Notes: a model not told the origin generated them from the sequence alone. Counted from the stretch's first letter, positions 1 to 6,621 are shown. The stretch: DNA of 7,510 bases from an uncultured Christensenella sp. (GCA_949291975.1 CASEYA010000011.1:1-7510); one strand, 5' to 3'. Made by a program: numbers and translations.

Positions 1-468
1 ATTTTTGCTGGCAAGTTTAACCAAATTTTCAAACTGAGCAAAAGTTACTTTTGCCTGCAATTGTTGGCAATTTTCAAAAAGTGCAAAAGGTGGTTTTAAA
101 ACAAGGCTGGCTGAATTTGAATATACACGCAAAAGTGGTCCCGCACCCAACTTGATACCACCAAAATAACGGACAACAACCACAATAATGTTGACAAGTC
201 TTTGCTTTTCAATTACATCCAAAATTGGCTTACCTGCCGTGCCACTAGGTTCTCCGTCATCGGTAAAATGAGAAAGTGTTCTAAGTTTATATGCACAAAC
301 GGTGTGCCTTGCTGTTTTATGTTCTTTTTTTATTGAGCGGTAAAAATCTTCTGCCTCTTGGCTTGTTTCAACATTTTTGGCAAAAACCAAAAAGCGAGAT
401 TTCTTCTCTGTTATCTCGCCTGTTTTTAACACATCTTTTGGAAGAGAAATAAACTTTTTATCTAGCAT
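1..468 (-). CDS. yigZ: YigZ/IMPACT family protein (UPF0029), 3' end cut off by window edge
   Basis: 156 codons are visible, from an ATG at 468 to the left edge. The family is usually a little over 200 residues, so I estimate about 50 C-terminal residues are missing. The IMPACT N-terminal domain is recognisable from DDGEPSGTAGKPIL (about 70-83) and VVVVRYFGGIKLGAG (about 96-110), the family signature. The start of the second, ferredoxin-like domain (DUF1949 type) begins near residue 135. The biochemical role of bacterial YigZ is poorly settled; eukaryotic IMPACT modulates Gcn2 and translation, but carrying that over to bacteria would be speculation. The ATG overlaps the tyrS stop (ATGCTAG, 7 bases) and no strong Shine-Dalgarno precedes it, so translation is probably coupled to tyrS. 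The family assignment is secure; the function is not. Confidence 0.93.
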   Translation of the reverse strand, partial: MLDKKFISLPKDVLKTGEITEKKSRFLVFAKNVETSQEAEDFYRSIKKEHKTARHTVCAYKLRTLSHFTDDGEPSGTAGKPILDVIEKQRLVNIIVVVVRYFGGIKLGAGPLLRVYSNSASLVLKPPFALFENCQQLQAKVTFAQFENLVKLASKN

Positions 469-1661
469 ATTTTCACTTTTTGAATGTTTTTCTTACCTTT
501 TTGCAAAACAAATTCTGCCTTTATGATTGGATGGTCATATTTTTCTATGACTTCATCATCAATTTTAACTGCCTTGCCATCAATAAGGCGCTTTGCATCG
601 CCACGAGAGGATGCCATTTTTGTTGCTAACAAAAGGTCAATGATGTTTTCCGCATTATCATGCTTGATTTCCATTGCCTGCATATCTTGAACATTTCCAC
701 CAAAGTTTGCTCGTGCTTGATTTTGTGCGTTTTCTGCACTTTCTTCACCACGAATAAGTTTTGTAATTTCGTATGCAAGGCGTTCTTTTGCAACATTGAT
801 TGCCTGCCCTTTTAAACTGCAAAGGTCATTGATTTCATCAATTGGCAAAAATGTGAATGCTTTAAAATACTCGCTTAGTTTAACATCTTCAACATTTCTG
901 AAGTATTGATATAAATCATAATCACTTGTTTTATTTCTACCGAACCAAACAGCACCACCAGCGGTCTTGCCCATTTTTGTTCCGTCTGCTTTTGTTAAAA
1001 GTGGAAGTGTGATTGCAAATGCTGGTTTGCGCTCTTTGCGACGAATGAGTTCCACCCCAGCCAAGATGTTTGCCCACTGGTCATCCCCTCCTATTTCCAA
1101 AATACAGCCATATTTGTTAAACAGATATAAAAAGTCGTTTGCCTGCATTGGCATATATGAAAATTCCGCCAAGGTAAGTCCATTTTCCATGCGTGCCTTA
1201 AAGCACTCGCTTGCAAGCATACGGTTAACGGACATATGCTTTGCTATTTCGTTAAGATAGTCATAAAAAGAAAGTTTGCTTGTCCAATCATGATTGTTAA
1301 CAACAATCACATCACCGTTTCCGTTTCTTTTAAAGAAATCTTGCACTTGTTTTGTGATGCAAGTAATGTTATGCTCTAACTGCTCTTTTGTTTTTTCTGG
1401 ACGCATATCATTTCTGCCTGTTGGGTCACCGATGTTGCCAGTTGCACCACCAATTAAAGCAATTACCTTATGCCCCGCTTTCTGCATACGAAGAAGAAGG
1501 CAAAGTGCAGCCACATTGCCCATTTGCAAACTATCTGCCGAAGGGTCAAACCCACAATAACAAGTTATTCTTTCGCCCTTTTTCAAAATCTCGCTTAATT
1601 CGTCCTCAAAAACTGTTTGTTTAACAAGTCCACGCTCTTTTAATTCATCTAGTATATTCAT
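462..1661 (-). CDS. tyrS: Tyrosyl-tRNA synthetase (TyrRS), with an altered HIGH motif
   Basis: 399 residues. The enzyme charges tRNA-Tyr with tyrosine using ATP, in the cytoplasm. The class I catalytic domain contains YCGFDPSADSL (35-45), GGATGNIGDPTG (71-82), EFSYMPMQANDF (166-177), GGDDQW (191-196) and the KMSKS-type loop KMGKT (229-233). Residues matching the known tyrosine-binding set of Bacillus TyrRS are present: Y35, D79, Y169, Q173, D176, Q195. An S4 RNA-binding domain occupies about 336-399. The HIGH signature reads QMGN (46-49), losing both histidines. The start is the ATG at 1661, which has AAGGAG six bases upstream; an in-frame ATG at 1694 would add 11 residues, lacks such a site and lies upstream of the predicted transcript start. 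It has its own promoter, no T-box leader, and yigZ follows in an operon. Confidence 0.97.
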   Translation of the reverse strand: MNILDELKERGLVKQTVFEDELSEILKKGERITCYCGFDPSADSLQMGNVAALCLLLRMQKAGHKVIALIGGATGNIGDPTGRNDMRPEKTKEQLEHNITCITKQVQDFFKRNGNGDVIVVNNHDWTSKLSFYDYLNEIAKHMSVNRMLASECFKARMENGLTLAEFSYMPMQANDFLYLFNKYGCILEIGGDDQWANILAGVELIRRKERKPAFAITLPLLTKADGTKMGKTAGGAVWFGRNKTSDYDLYQYFRNVEDVKLSEYFKAFTFLPIDEINDLCSLKGQAINVAKERLAYEITKLIRGEESAENAQNQARANFGGNVQDMQAMEIKHDNAENIIDLLLATKMASSRGDAKRLIDGKAVKIDDEVIEKYDHPIIKAEFVLQKGKKNIQKVKIC

Positions 1662-1667
1662 TTTCTT

Positions 1668-1673
1668 CTCCTT
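1668..1673 (-). promoter_or_regulatory. tyrS ribosome binding site
   Basis: AAGGAG on the minus strand, six bases before the ATG at 1661. It decides the tyrS start in favour of 1661 over the upstream in-frame ATG at 1694. Confidence 0.85.
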
Positions 1674-1682
1674 AATGTTTTC

Positions 1683-1711
1683 ATTATAGCACAAGCAAAA
1701 ACAAAACGCAA
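1683..1711 (-). promoter_or_regulatory. tyrS-yigZ promoter
   Basis: The minus strand reads TTGCGT (1706-1711), a 17-base spacer, then a perfect TATAAT (1683-1688). The predicted transcript starts near 1676, leaving a leader of only about 15 bases, which has no room for a T-box or other riboswitch. Confidence 0.7.
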
Positions 1712-1763
1712 CTTAACAAACATCTAAAAATTTTAACTTTTAAAAAATTCTTGCTTTTTTCTT

Positions 1764-1792
1764 TTTACTTTTTAAAATTTTATTGATATAAT
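1764..1792 (+). promoter_or_regulatory. eno promoter
   Basis: TTTACT (1764-1769), a 17-base spacer and TATAAT (1787-1792). The transcript should begin around 1799, directly at the ribosome site GAGGTG (1800-1805), so the leader is about a dozen bases. This promoter is divergent from that of tyrS; the two -35 elements are about 50 bases apart in T/A-tract DNA. Confidence 0.7.
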
Positions 1793-1810
1793 TGCTTTTG
1801 AGGTGAAAAA

Positions 1811-3100
1811 ATGAAAGTTGAAAAAATAAAAAAAATAAAAGCTCGTCAAATTTTAGACTCTCGAGGAACACCAACTGTTGAAGTTGATGTTACCACTGAG
1901 CATGGCTTTTTTGGCAGAGCATCTGTTCCATCTGGTGCATCAACGGGAAGCAAAGAAGCGCTGGAGCTGAGAGACCATGATAAAAATTATTATTTTGGCA
2001 AAAGCGTTTTAACGGCAGTCAACAACGTGAATAAAATTATTGCTAAACATTTGATTGGCAAAAATGTGTTTAATCAAGAAGAATTAGATAACATTATGCT
2101 CAATATTGACGGCACAAAGAACAAAAGCGTTTTAGGTGCAAATGCCATTTTGGGTGTTTCACTTGCTTGTTTGAAAGCCGCTGCAGATGCAAAAGATGTT
2201 TCTCTTTTTAAACACATCAATAAAGATGCCTTTCTTCTTCCACGACCAATGATGAATGTTATCAACGGTGGAAAGCACGCAGATAACAATCTTAACATTC
2301 AGGAATTTATGATTGTTCCTGTTGGTGCTTGCACATACAGCGAAGCACTTTTGTGGTGTGCCACCCTGTTTCATAACTTGAAAGCACTTCTAAAAAAAGA
2401 CGGTTTTTCAACCGCTGTTGGTGATGAAGGTGGTTTTGCTCCAAACTTTAAAAGTGATGAAGAAGCGCTTGATTACATTTTGCTTGCCATGACACAAAGT
2501 GGTTTTAAACCTAAAAAAGATTTTGCCATTGCTCTTGATGTTGCAGCAAACGAAATGTTTGAAGAAGCAATGACCCTTGGACAAAAAGACAAATATTATT
2601 TTTGGAAAACAGACCAACTTTTTTCAAAAAGTGAACTTATGAAATTCTATCTTGGCTTGATTAAAAAATATCCTATTATTTCAATTGAGGACCCATTTGC
2701 CGAGGATGATTGGGAGTCTTGGCAAAAATTTACCAAAAAGGTTGGAAATAAAATTCAAGTTGTTGGTGATGACCTTTTTGTTACCAACAAAGAACTGTTA
2801 AAGCGTGGCATTGAAGAAGGTTCAGCAAATGCAATATTAATTAAACTTAATCAAATTGGAAGCGTTACTGAAACACTTGAAACAATTCGCCTTGCACAAA
2901 AAGCAGGTTTTAACACCATCATTTCACACCGCAGTGGTGAAACTGAGGACAATTATATTGCTGATTTTGCTGTTGGAACAAACGCTGGACAAATTAAAAC
3001 TGGTGCACCTTCAAGAAGTGACCGTGTGGCAAAATATAACGAACTTTTGCGTATTGAAGAAGAACTTGGACAAAAAGCAAAGTTTTGTGGCAATATATAA
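1811..3100 (+). CDS. eno: Enolase (phosphopyruvate hydratase)
   Basis: 429 residues, full length for the family. It interconverts 2-phosphoglycerate and phosphoenolpyruvate in glycolysis and is cytoplasmic. The N-terminal capping domain has ARQILDSRGTPTVEV (11-25) and the SGASTGSKEALELRD loop (41-55). The TIM-barrel domain carries NGGKHADNNLNIQEFM (152-167) and GDEGGFAP (204-211, general acid E206). The Mg-binding acids are D243, E293 and D320. The catalytic base is K345 in LIKLNQIG, followed by SHRSGETED (372-380) and QIKTGAPSRSDR (394-405). The start is supported by GAGGTG five bases before the ATG. The stretch EDPFAEDDW replaces the EDGLDE-type sequence seen in Bacillus and E. coli enolases; this is a known natural variant. 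It stands alone, between its own promoter and terminator. Confidence 0.98.
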   Translation: MKVEKIKKIKARQILDSRGTPTVEVDVTTEHGFFGRASVPSGASTGSKEALELRDHDKNYYFGKSVLTAVNNVNKIIAKHLIGKNVFNQEELDNIMLNIDGTKNKSVLGANAILGVSLACLKAAADAKDVSLFKHINKDAFLLPRPMMNVINGGKHADNNLNIQEFMIVPVGACTYSEALLWCATLFHNLKALLKKDGFSTAVGDEGGFAPNFKSDEEALDYILLAMTQSGFKPKKDFAIALDVAANEMFEEAMTLGQKDKYYFWKTDQLFSKSELMKFYLGLIKKYPIISIEDPFAEDDWESWQKFTKKVGNKIQVVGDDLFVTNKELLKRGIEEGSANAILIKLNQIGSVTETLETIRLAQKAGFNTIISHRSGETEDNYIADFAVGTNAGQIKTGAPSRSDRVAKYNELLRIEEELGQKAKFCGNI

Positions 3101-3107
3101 TAAAAAT

Positions 3108-3138
3108 GGTTTCTGAAAATATCAGAAACCGTTTTTTT
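3108..3138 (+). terminator. Intrinsic terminator of eno
   Basis: A perfect 9-base-pair stem, GGTTTCTGA (3108-3116) with TCAGAAACC (3122-3130), a 5-base loop and then G followed by seven T. It begins eight bases after the eno stop codon. The minus strand has a shorter T tract after the same stem, so it may also stop leftward transcripts weakly. Confidence 0.92.
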
Positions 3139-3275
3139 ATTTAAAATTTTATTCTTTATCAAATCTTTTTAAATCAATATTTAGAATTATTGCTAAAAAG
3201 CTATAACTATAAAAATTTTTTATTTTTTATTGATAACCTCAGTTACAGTAAGTATTTCAATCTCTTTTGCTGGTT

Positions 3276-3746
3276 TTAAAGATTATTATCCTTTGATTGT
3301 TTTTTTGATTTTGAACCTATTGTCAAAAGTTTTAGATATGCTGAACTTTTGCTGTCTTTTATAACATTTATTAGTTCATCGCTTTGGTTTTTATCTATTT
3401 TTTTGCTTTGTGCAAGCAGATAACTGAATTTTGGATTTTTGCTTTGAATAACCACATTAATATGCTTATCTATTGGGCACTTTTTCACATTCATTGCAAA
3501 AAGATAATTTAATTCTGGATTTTTGCTCTCTATAACAGTATCACTTAATTTTTGAACAAGGCTAGCATCTTTGAAATTAAATCGCATTGCAACTTGCAGT
3601 GCCAAATCATATTTTTTATCTTTGTAAATTTTATCCACCGCTTCATATACAAGCGGACTTTTTGTTCCATTTTTTGCAATTTCATTTTCTAGTTGATACA
3701 TAAAAAACAAATCACTTTGTTTGAGTTGTTTCATCTTTTGCATCAT
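3276..3746 (-). CDS. Small helical-repeat protein of unknown function
   Basis: 156 residues, Lys-rich, with no signal peptide or membrane segment, so probably cytoplasmic. I do not recognise a characterised family. The C-terminal two thirds is built of repeats of about 28-29 residues. Clear copies begin VIESKNPELNYLFA (71-84), VIQSKNPKFSYLLA (99-112) and VIKDSKSSAYLKLL (128-141), with weaker copies upstream near 10-25 and 36-55. At DNA level the first two clear copies match in phase 84 bases apart (around 3433 and 3517). The pattern resembles short alpha-helical repeats found in many clostridial hypothetical proteins, which usually serve as protein-binding scaffolds; that role is inference. 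The start at 3746 is set by AGGAG (3754-3758) seven bases upstream. That site lies inside the upstream membrane gene, and the two reading frames overlap by 35 bases, so they are almost certainly co-translated. Confidence 0.8.
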   Translation of the reverse strand: MMQKMKQLKQSDLFFMYQLENEIAKNGTKSPLVYEAVDKIYKDKKYDLALQVAMRFNFKDASLVQKLSDTVIESKNPELNYLFAMNVKKCPIDKHINVVIQSKNPKFSYLLAQSKKIDKNQSDELINVIKDSKSSAYLKLLTIGSKSKKQSKDNNL

Positions 3747-4239
3747 TAGACTTCTCCTTTATAATTTTTGCATTATATATACTTGAAAAAATAAATGCTA
3801 TAATACACAAAGCAAAGAATAGATATGTCCACATATAGAACCAAACAGAATTTGCTTGCTCAAAATTGAAGCCGAAAACGAATGTGCAAACAAACATGAT
3901 TATTGAAAGAATTACAGACAGAATAAGTGCTGAAAGTTGAGCATTTGCGGTTGAAAGTTTGTTGTTATATATGTTTGTAATAGAGGCAACAAGAAGAAAA
4001 ATTCCCACAGCCAAAAACAGCGCAATCACAATAAAAGCCGAGAGAAAACTGCCACCAAGATTTATAAAAAGCGAAAAAGTTGTAAGAAGTGGCGATGCAA
4101 AAACGCTGAGAATATACCCAATAAAGCCAGAAACAGAAACAAGTTGAGAAATAAAGAAAGAAAGTGCTCCCAAAAGCATACATACTGCAATAACCAAACT
4201 GCAAATGTCTACAATTTGTTTTAAAGACTCTTTTTCCAT
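3712..4239 (-). CDS. Five-helix integral membrane protein of unknown function
   Basis: 175 residues. Hydrophobic segments lie at about 11-34, 38-60, 64-87, 100-123 and 131-155, followed by a short hydrophilic tail rich in Lys, Asp and Thr (158-175). No catalytic motif or known transporter signature is visible. The start ATG at 4239 is preceded by a modest GGTGG ribosome site and a convincing promoter. The 3' end overlaps the start of the helical-repeat gene by 35 bases, which makes the two one transcription unit. A plausible but unproven reading is that the membrane protein anchors or partners the repeat protein. Confidence 0.85.
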   Translation of the reverse strand: MEKESLKQIVDICSLVIAVCMLLGALSFFISQLVSVSGFIGYILSVFASPLLTTFSLFINLGGSFLSAFIVIALFLAVGIFLLVASITNIYNNKLSTANAQLSALILSVILSIIMFVCTFVFGFNFEQANSVWFYMWTYLFFALCIIAFIFSSIYNAKIIKEKSNDAKDETTQTK

Positions 4240-4268
4240 AAAAAACCACCAAAACTTAATTCTGGGTT

Positions 4269-4297
4269 ATTATAACACAAAAGATTTTTAATAACAA
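4269..4297 (-). promoter_or_regulatory. Promoter of the membrane/helical-repeat gene pair
   Basis: The minus strand reads TTGTTA (4292-4297), a 17-base spacer and TATAAT (4269-4274). It lies 29 bases upstream of the membrane-protein ATG and is divergent from the tRNA-Leu promoter. Confidence 0.65.
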
Positions 4298-4328
4298 GTG
4301 CAATGAACAACAAATTTTGGCTTTTTGC

Positions 4329-4357
4329 TTGATTTTTTATCTTTTTTAGTATATAAT
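4329..4357 (+). promoter_or_regulatory. tRNA-Leu promoter
   Basis: TTGATT (4329-4334), a 17-base spacer and TATAAT (4352-4357). The predicted start near 4364 leaves only a few bases before the mature tRNA 5' end at 4368. Confidence 0.75.
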
Positions 4358-4367
4358 CAATAATCAT

Positions 4368-4450
4368 GCGGATGTGGCGGAATTGGCAGACGCGCTAGAC
4401 TTAGGATCTAGTGGGCAACCGTGGGGGTTCGACTCCTCTCATCCGCACCA
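4368..4450 (+). tRNA. tRNA-Leu (anticodon UAG)
   Basis: 83 bases, with CCA encoded (4448-4450). The acceptor stem GCGGATG pairs perfectly with CATCCGC. The anticodon stem CTAGA/TCTAG (4395-4399 with 4407-4411) encloses the loop CTTAGGA, giving anticodon TAG at 4402-4404. A long variable arm (class II) and the T loop TTCGACT support tRNA-Leu. It would read CUA and, by wobble, other CUN codons. Confidence 0.97.
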
Positions 4451-4461
4451 GAGAAGAATAA

Positions 4462-4497
4462 AACGAACTTTGAAGAAAACTCAAAGTTCGTTTTTTT
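4462..4497 (+). terminator. Intrinsic terminator of tRNA-Leu
   Basis: ACGAACTTTGA (4463-4473) pairs perfectly with TCAAAGTTCGT (4481-4491) around a 7-base loop, followed by a run of seven T (4491-4497). It lies 12 bases past the tRNA end. Confidence 0.93.
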
Positions 4498-4624
4498 GTT
4501 AATATATTTTTAAAAATAATATTAAAAATGTTTTTGCAACAATTTTTTTAGATAATTAACCTTAAAAATTAAAATTTCATTATCTTTTTTTTTATTTCAT
4601 TTATAAAAAGTTATCAACAAAACA

Positions 4625-5866
4625 TTAATGCTTTAATTTTTTATTTTTTGCCAAAAAAGGACTTCGTTTTCTTTTTGTGTTGTGACGAGCAACAGGTTTT
4701 GAAAAGCCCTGGGATGATTTTGATGTTTTTGATTTTTCTTCATCTAGATTTTTAAGTTGAAGAAAGCCAAGGCTAATTTTTGAGTTTGTGCTTTTAACAA
4801 CTTCAAGCAATTTTGTTTCTTGTTCTTTGCTGTCTAAAATGGTAAAAACATTGCCATCCTCACCTGCTCTGCCTGTTCTGCCCATGCGGTGAAGATATTG
4901 CTCTTTATTTGGTGGTAAATCAAAGTTTATAACGCTTTTAATGTTTTTAACATCAATACCACGAGCAGCAACATCTGTTGTAATCAAAATGTCTGAGCGA
5001 GTTCCCCGAAAAGTTTGCATAACCTGATTTCGTTGAGATTGTGGCATATCGCCATGCAATACCAAAACTGGATAACCCATTTTTTCAAGATAACTTTGCA
5101 CTCCGCCAACCATTTTTTTTGTGTTGCAAAATATGAGTGTTTTTGCTCGTTCCAACTCAATAAGCAAAGAATGAAGTGCTTTTTTCTTTTTGTCTTTTGG
5201 AACTAAAAAATAGGTCTGTGTAATATTTTTCAAACTTTCATTTTTTTTGCCAATTTCAATGTTTTTTGGCTCTAACATATAATTTTTTGATAAATCAAGA
5301 ACTTCATCATTCATTGTTGCACTAAAAAGCAATGTTTGCCTTGTTTGAGGTGCTTTTTCAATGATTTTTATAATGTCTTTGCGAAAACCCATGTTAAACA
5401 TTTCATCTGCTTCGTCAAGAACCAAAAATTTTAACTCATTAAGTTTTAAAGTATGACGCCTTATGTGGTCAAGAAGTCGTCCTGCTGTTCCAATTACTAC
5501 CTGAGGCTTTTTTTTGAAAGCAAAAATCTGTTGATTGATGTCTGCACCACCATATATCGCAAGGAAATGTATGCCCTTGTTATATTTACAAAGTTTTTGC
5601 CCCTCTTTTTTTATCTGCACGGCAAGTTCTCTTGTTGGAACAACAATCAGTGCTTGTGTTGATAAATTATTTACATCTAATTTTTGTATAATGGGAATTA
5701 AAAAGGCAAGCGTTTTGCCTGTGCCTGTTTGAGAAATTCCAACAACATCTTCGCCTTTTTGTATCAACGGAATCGCTTTTTGTTGTATATCAGTTAAGGC
5801 AAAAATTGATTGCTCTTTTAAAGCATTTTCTATATTGCTTGGTAAATGAATGTCTTTTATTTGCAT
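4625..5866 (-). CDS. DEAD-box ATP-dependent RNA helicase
   Basis: 413 residues; both RecA-like domains are complete. Domain 1 has the Q motif (FALTDIQQ, 22-29), motif I SQTGTGKT (45-52), Ia PTRELAVQ (77-84), YGG (105-107), Ib GTAGR (126-130), II DEAD (151-154) and III SAT (182-184). Domain 2 has LIFCNT (244-249), LHGDMPQSQR (270-279), motif V TTDVAARGID (296-305) and motif VI HRMGRTGRAG (326-335). A basic tail (about 376-413, rich in Lys, Ser and Arg) probably contacts RNA. Motif I has Ser in place of the usual Ala, and Ib has GTAGR where GTPGR is usual. The family unwinds short RNA duplexes in ribosome assembly, mRNA decay or cold adaptation; I cannot assign it to CshA, CshB, DbpA or another subfamily. 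AGAGGA lies just before the ATG. The upstream PH-like gene ends 38 bases away, so the two may be co-transcribed. Confidence 0.95.
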   Translation of the reverse strand: MQIKDIHLPSNIENALKEQSIFALTDIQQKAIPLIQKGEDVVGISQTGTGKTLAFLIPIIQKLDVNNLSTQALIVVPTRELAVQIKKEGQKLCKYNKGIHFLAIYGGADINQQIFAFKKKPQVVIGTAGRLLDHIRRHTLKLNELKFLVLDEADEMFNMGFRKDIIKIIEKAPQTRQTLLFSATMNDEVLDLSKNYMLEPKNIEIGKKNESLKNITQTYFLVPKDKKKKALHSLLIELERAKTLIFCNTKKMVGGVQSYLEKMGYPVLVLHGDMPQSQRNQVMQTFRGTRSDILITTDVAARGIDVKNIKSVINFDLPPNKEQYLHRMGRTGRAGEDGNVFTILDSKEQETKLLEVVKSTNSKISLGFLQLKNLDEEKSKTSKSSQGFSKPVARHNTKRKRSPFLAKNKKLKH

Positions 5867-5885
5867 TATATCCTCTGTTTAAATT

Positions 5886-5891
5886 ATTATA
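5886..5891 (-). promoter_or_regulatory. Possible -10 element before the helicase gene
   Basis: TATAAT on the minus strand in the 38-base gap upstream of the helicase. At 17 bases upstream the hexamer is TATAAA, not a -35 sequence, so this may be a weak internal promoter or chance in AT-rich DNA. Confidence 0.35.
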
Positions 5892-5904
5892 ATAGAAACT
5901 ATTT

Positions 5905-6417
5905 TTACTTTATAACATCTTTATTATCAAACTTTTCTTGTGATAGTTTTTGTTTGGAAGATGTTTTGATTTTATTACTTTCCGCTTGTGCTTCACTGTT
6001 TTTAACAGAATTTAACACATTGTCTGCAAATTTTGTTAAAAAATCGCTGAAACAATTTGGTGAAATATATGTTGTTTTTATTTCATTTTTCTTGTTAAAA
6101 TAAACAACCTCTATTCGCTTGCTGTCTAAACTTGGTGCAATCTTGCAACAATCTTTTTGATGAACAGAAATAATTTTATCAAATGGAATAATAGTTTTAT
6201 AATAGCCACATCTAATTGTTATATTATTTTCATTTAACACATAAAAAGTGAAAAAATAAGGTGGGCAAATTGCAAAAATAAAAATTAAAGAAAAAATCAG
6301 CCCTATCCACCAAACATTAAAGATGATTGTTGTGGCAAAGATAATAAAAGTTATACATAAAAAAAGTATAAGTAAAAAGAAAGAAATAAGATTAATATGA
6401 CTAGAAGATTTTAACAT
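5905..6417 (-). CDS. Membrane-anchored bacterial PH-like (YyaB/DUF1200-type) protein
   Basis: 170 residues. Two adjacent hydrophobic segments (about 10-32 and 34-58) are followed by a soluble domain. That domain reads YVLNENNITIRCGYY (59-73), then IPFDKIISVHQ, then RIEVVYF, and ends with YISPNCFSDFLTKF. This succession of strands and the closing helix preceded by an ISP turn is typical of the bacterial PH fold of the YyaB/DUF1200 type. A charged Lys/Ser/Gln-rich tail follows (about 140-170). The function is unknown; such domains are usually thought to mediate protein or membrane interactions. The start is set by AAAGGAG (6424-6430) six bases before the ATG, with a promoter upstream. The helicase gene follows after 38 bases. 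The PH call rests on pattern recognition, not a search. Confidence 0.8.
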   Translation of the reverse strand: MLKSSSHINLISFFLLILFLCITFIIFATTIIFNVWWIGLIFSLIFIFAICPPYFFTFYVLNENNITIRCGYYKTIIPFDKIISVHQKDCCKIAPSLDSKRIEVVYFNKKNEIKTTYISPNCFSDFLTKFADNVLNSVKNSEAQAESNKIKTSSKQKLSQEKFDNKDVIK

Positions 6418-6443
6418 GGAAAACTCCTTTAAATTATAGATAA

Positions 6444-6472
6444 ATTATATCTTTGCTTATAAAAAAAGTAAA
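6444..6472 (-). promoter_or_regulatory. Promoter of the PH-like gene
   Basis: The minus strand reads TTTACT (6467-6472), a 17-base spacer and TATAAT (6444-6449), the same hexamers as at eno. A second TATAAT at 6433-6438 has no matching -35. Confidence 0.6.
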
Positions 6473-6585
6473 GTGAATAATCATTTTTTTTAAGATTTTT
6501 TTAATTTATATATTTTTAGAAAATTTGTACAGTTTATCAATCTTATAAAAAAATAAAAAATTTTAAAAAAAATTGTTTTAAATCA

Positions 6586-6614
6586 TTGACACAAGAAATA
6601 ATATTTGATAGAAT
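6586..6614 (+). promoter_or_regulatory. tRNA-Asn promoter with upstream A/T tracts
   Basis: A perfect -35 TTGACA (6586-6591), a 17-base spacer and TAGAAT (6609-6614), the best promoter in the window. The A and T tracts at about 6550-6582 look like an UP element, as expected for a stable-RNA promoter. The transcript should start near 6621, about 23 bases before the mature tRNA. Confidence 0.85.
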
Positions 6615-6621
6615 ATTAACA

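Noticed and set aside
1388..1624. Plus-strand open frames opposite tyrS
   Set aside because: They lie antisense to a well-conserved gene; their composition reflects the tyrS codons on the other strand.
1662..1694. N-terminal extension of TyrRS by 11 residues
   Set aside because: The upstream ATG lacks a ribosome site and lies before the predicted transcript start, whereas AAGGAG sits at the right distance from the ATG at 1661.
2856..3116. Open frame of 86 codons on the plus strand overlapping the end of eno
   Set aside because: It is an out-of-frame shadow of eno, with no ribosome site and no recognisable protein features.
3235..3260. Weak hairpin (GTAAC/GTTAT, 4-base loop) downstream of the helical-repeat gene on the minus strand
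   Set aside because: The stem is only five base pairs including a wobble and is followed by mixed A and T, not a T run; not a convincing terminator.
4611..4619. TTATCAACA, one base off a DnaA box
   Set aside because: It is a single copy in AT-rich spacer with no cluster, dnaA, dnaN or gyrase gene nearby, so there is no support for an origin.
6480..6585. Extremely AT-rich stretch upstream of tRNA-Asn, considered as an origin or repeat region
   Set aside because: No iterated repeat unit is visible; the A/T tracts are explained well enough as spacer and an UP element for the tRNA promoter.
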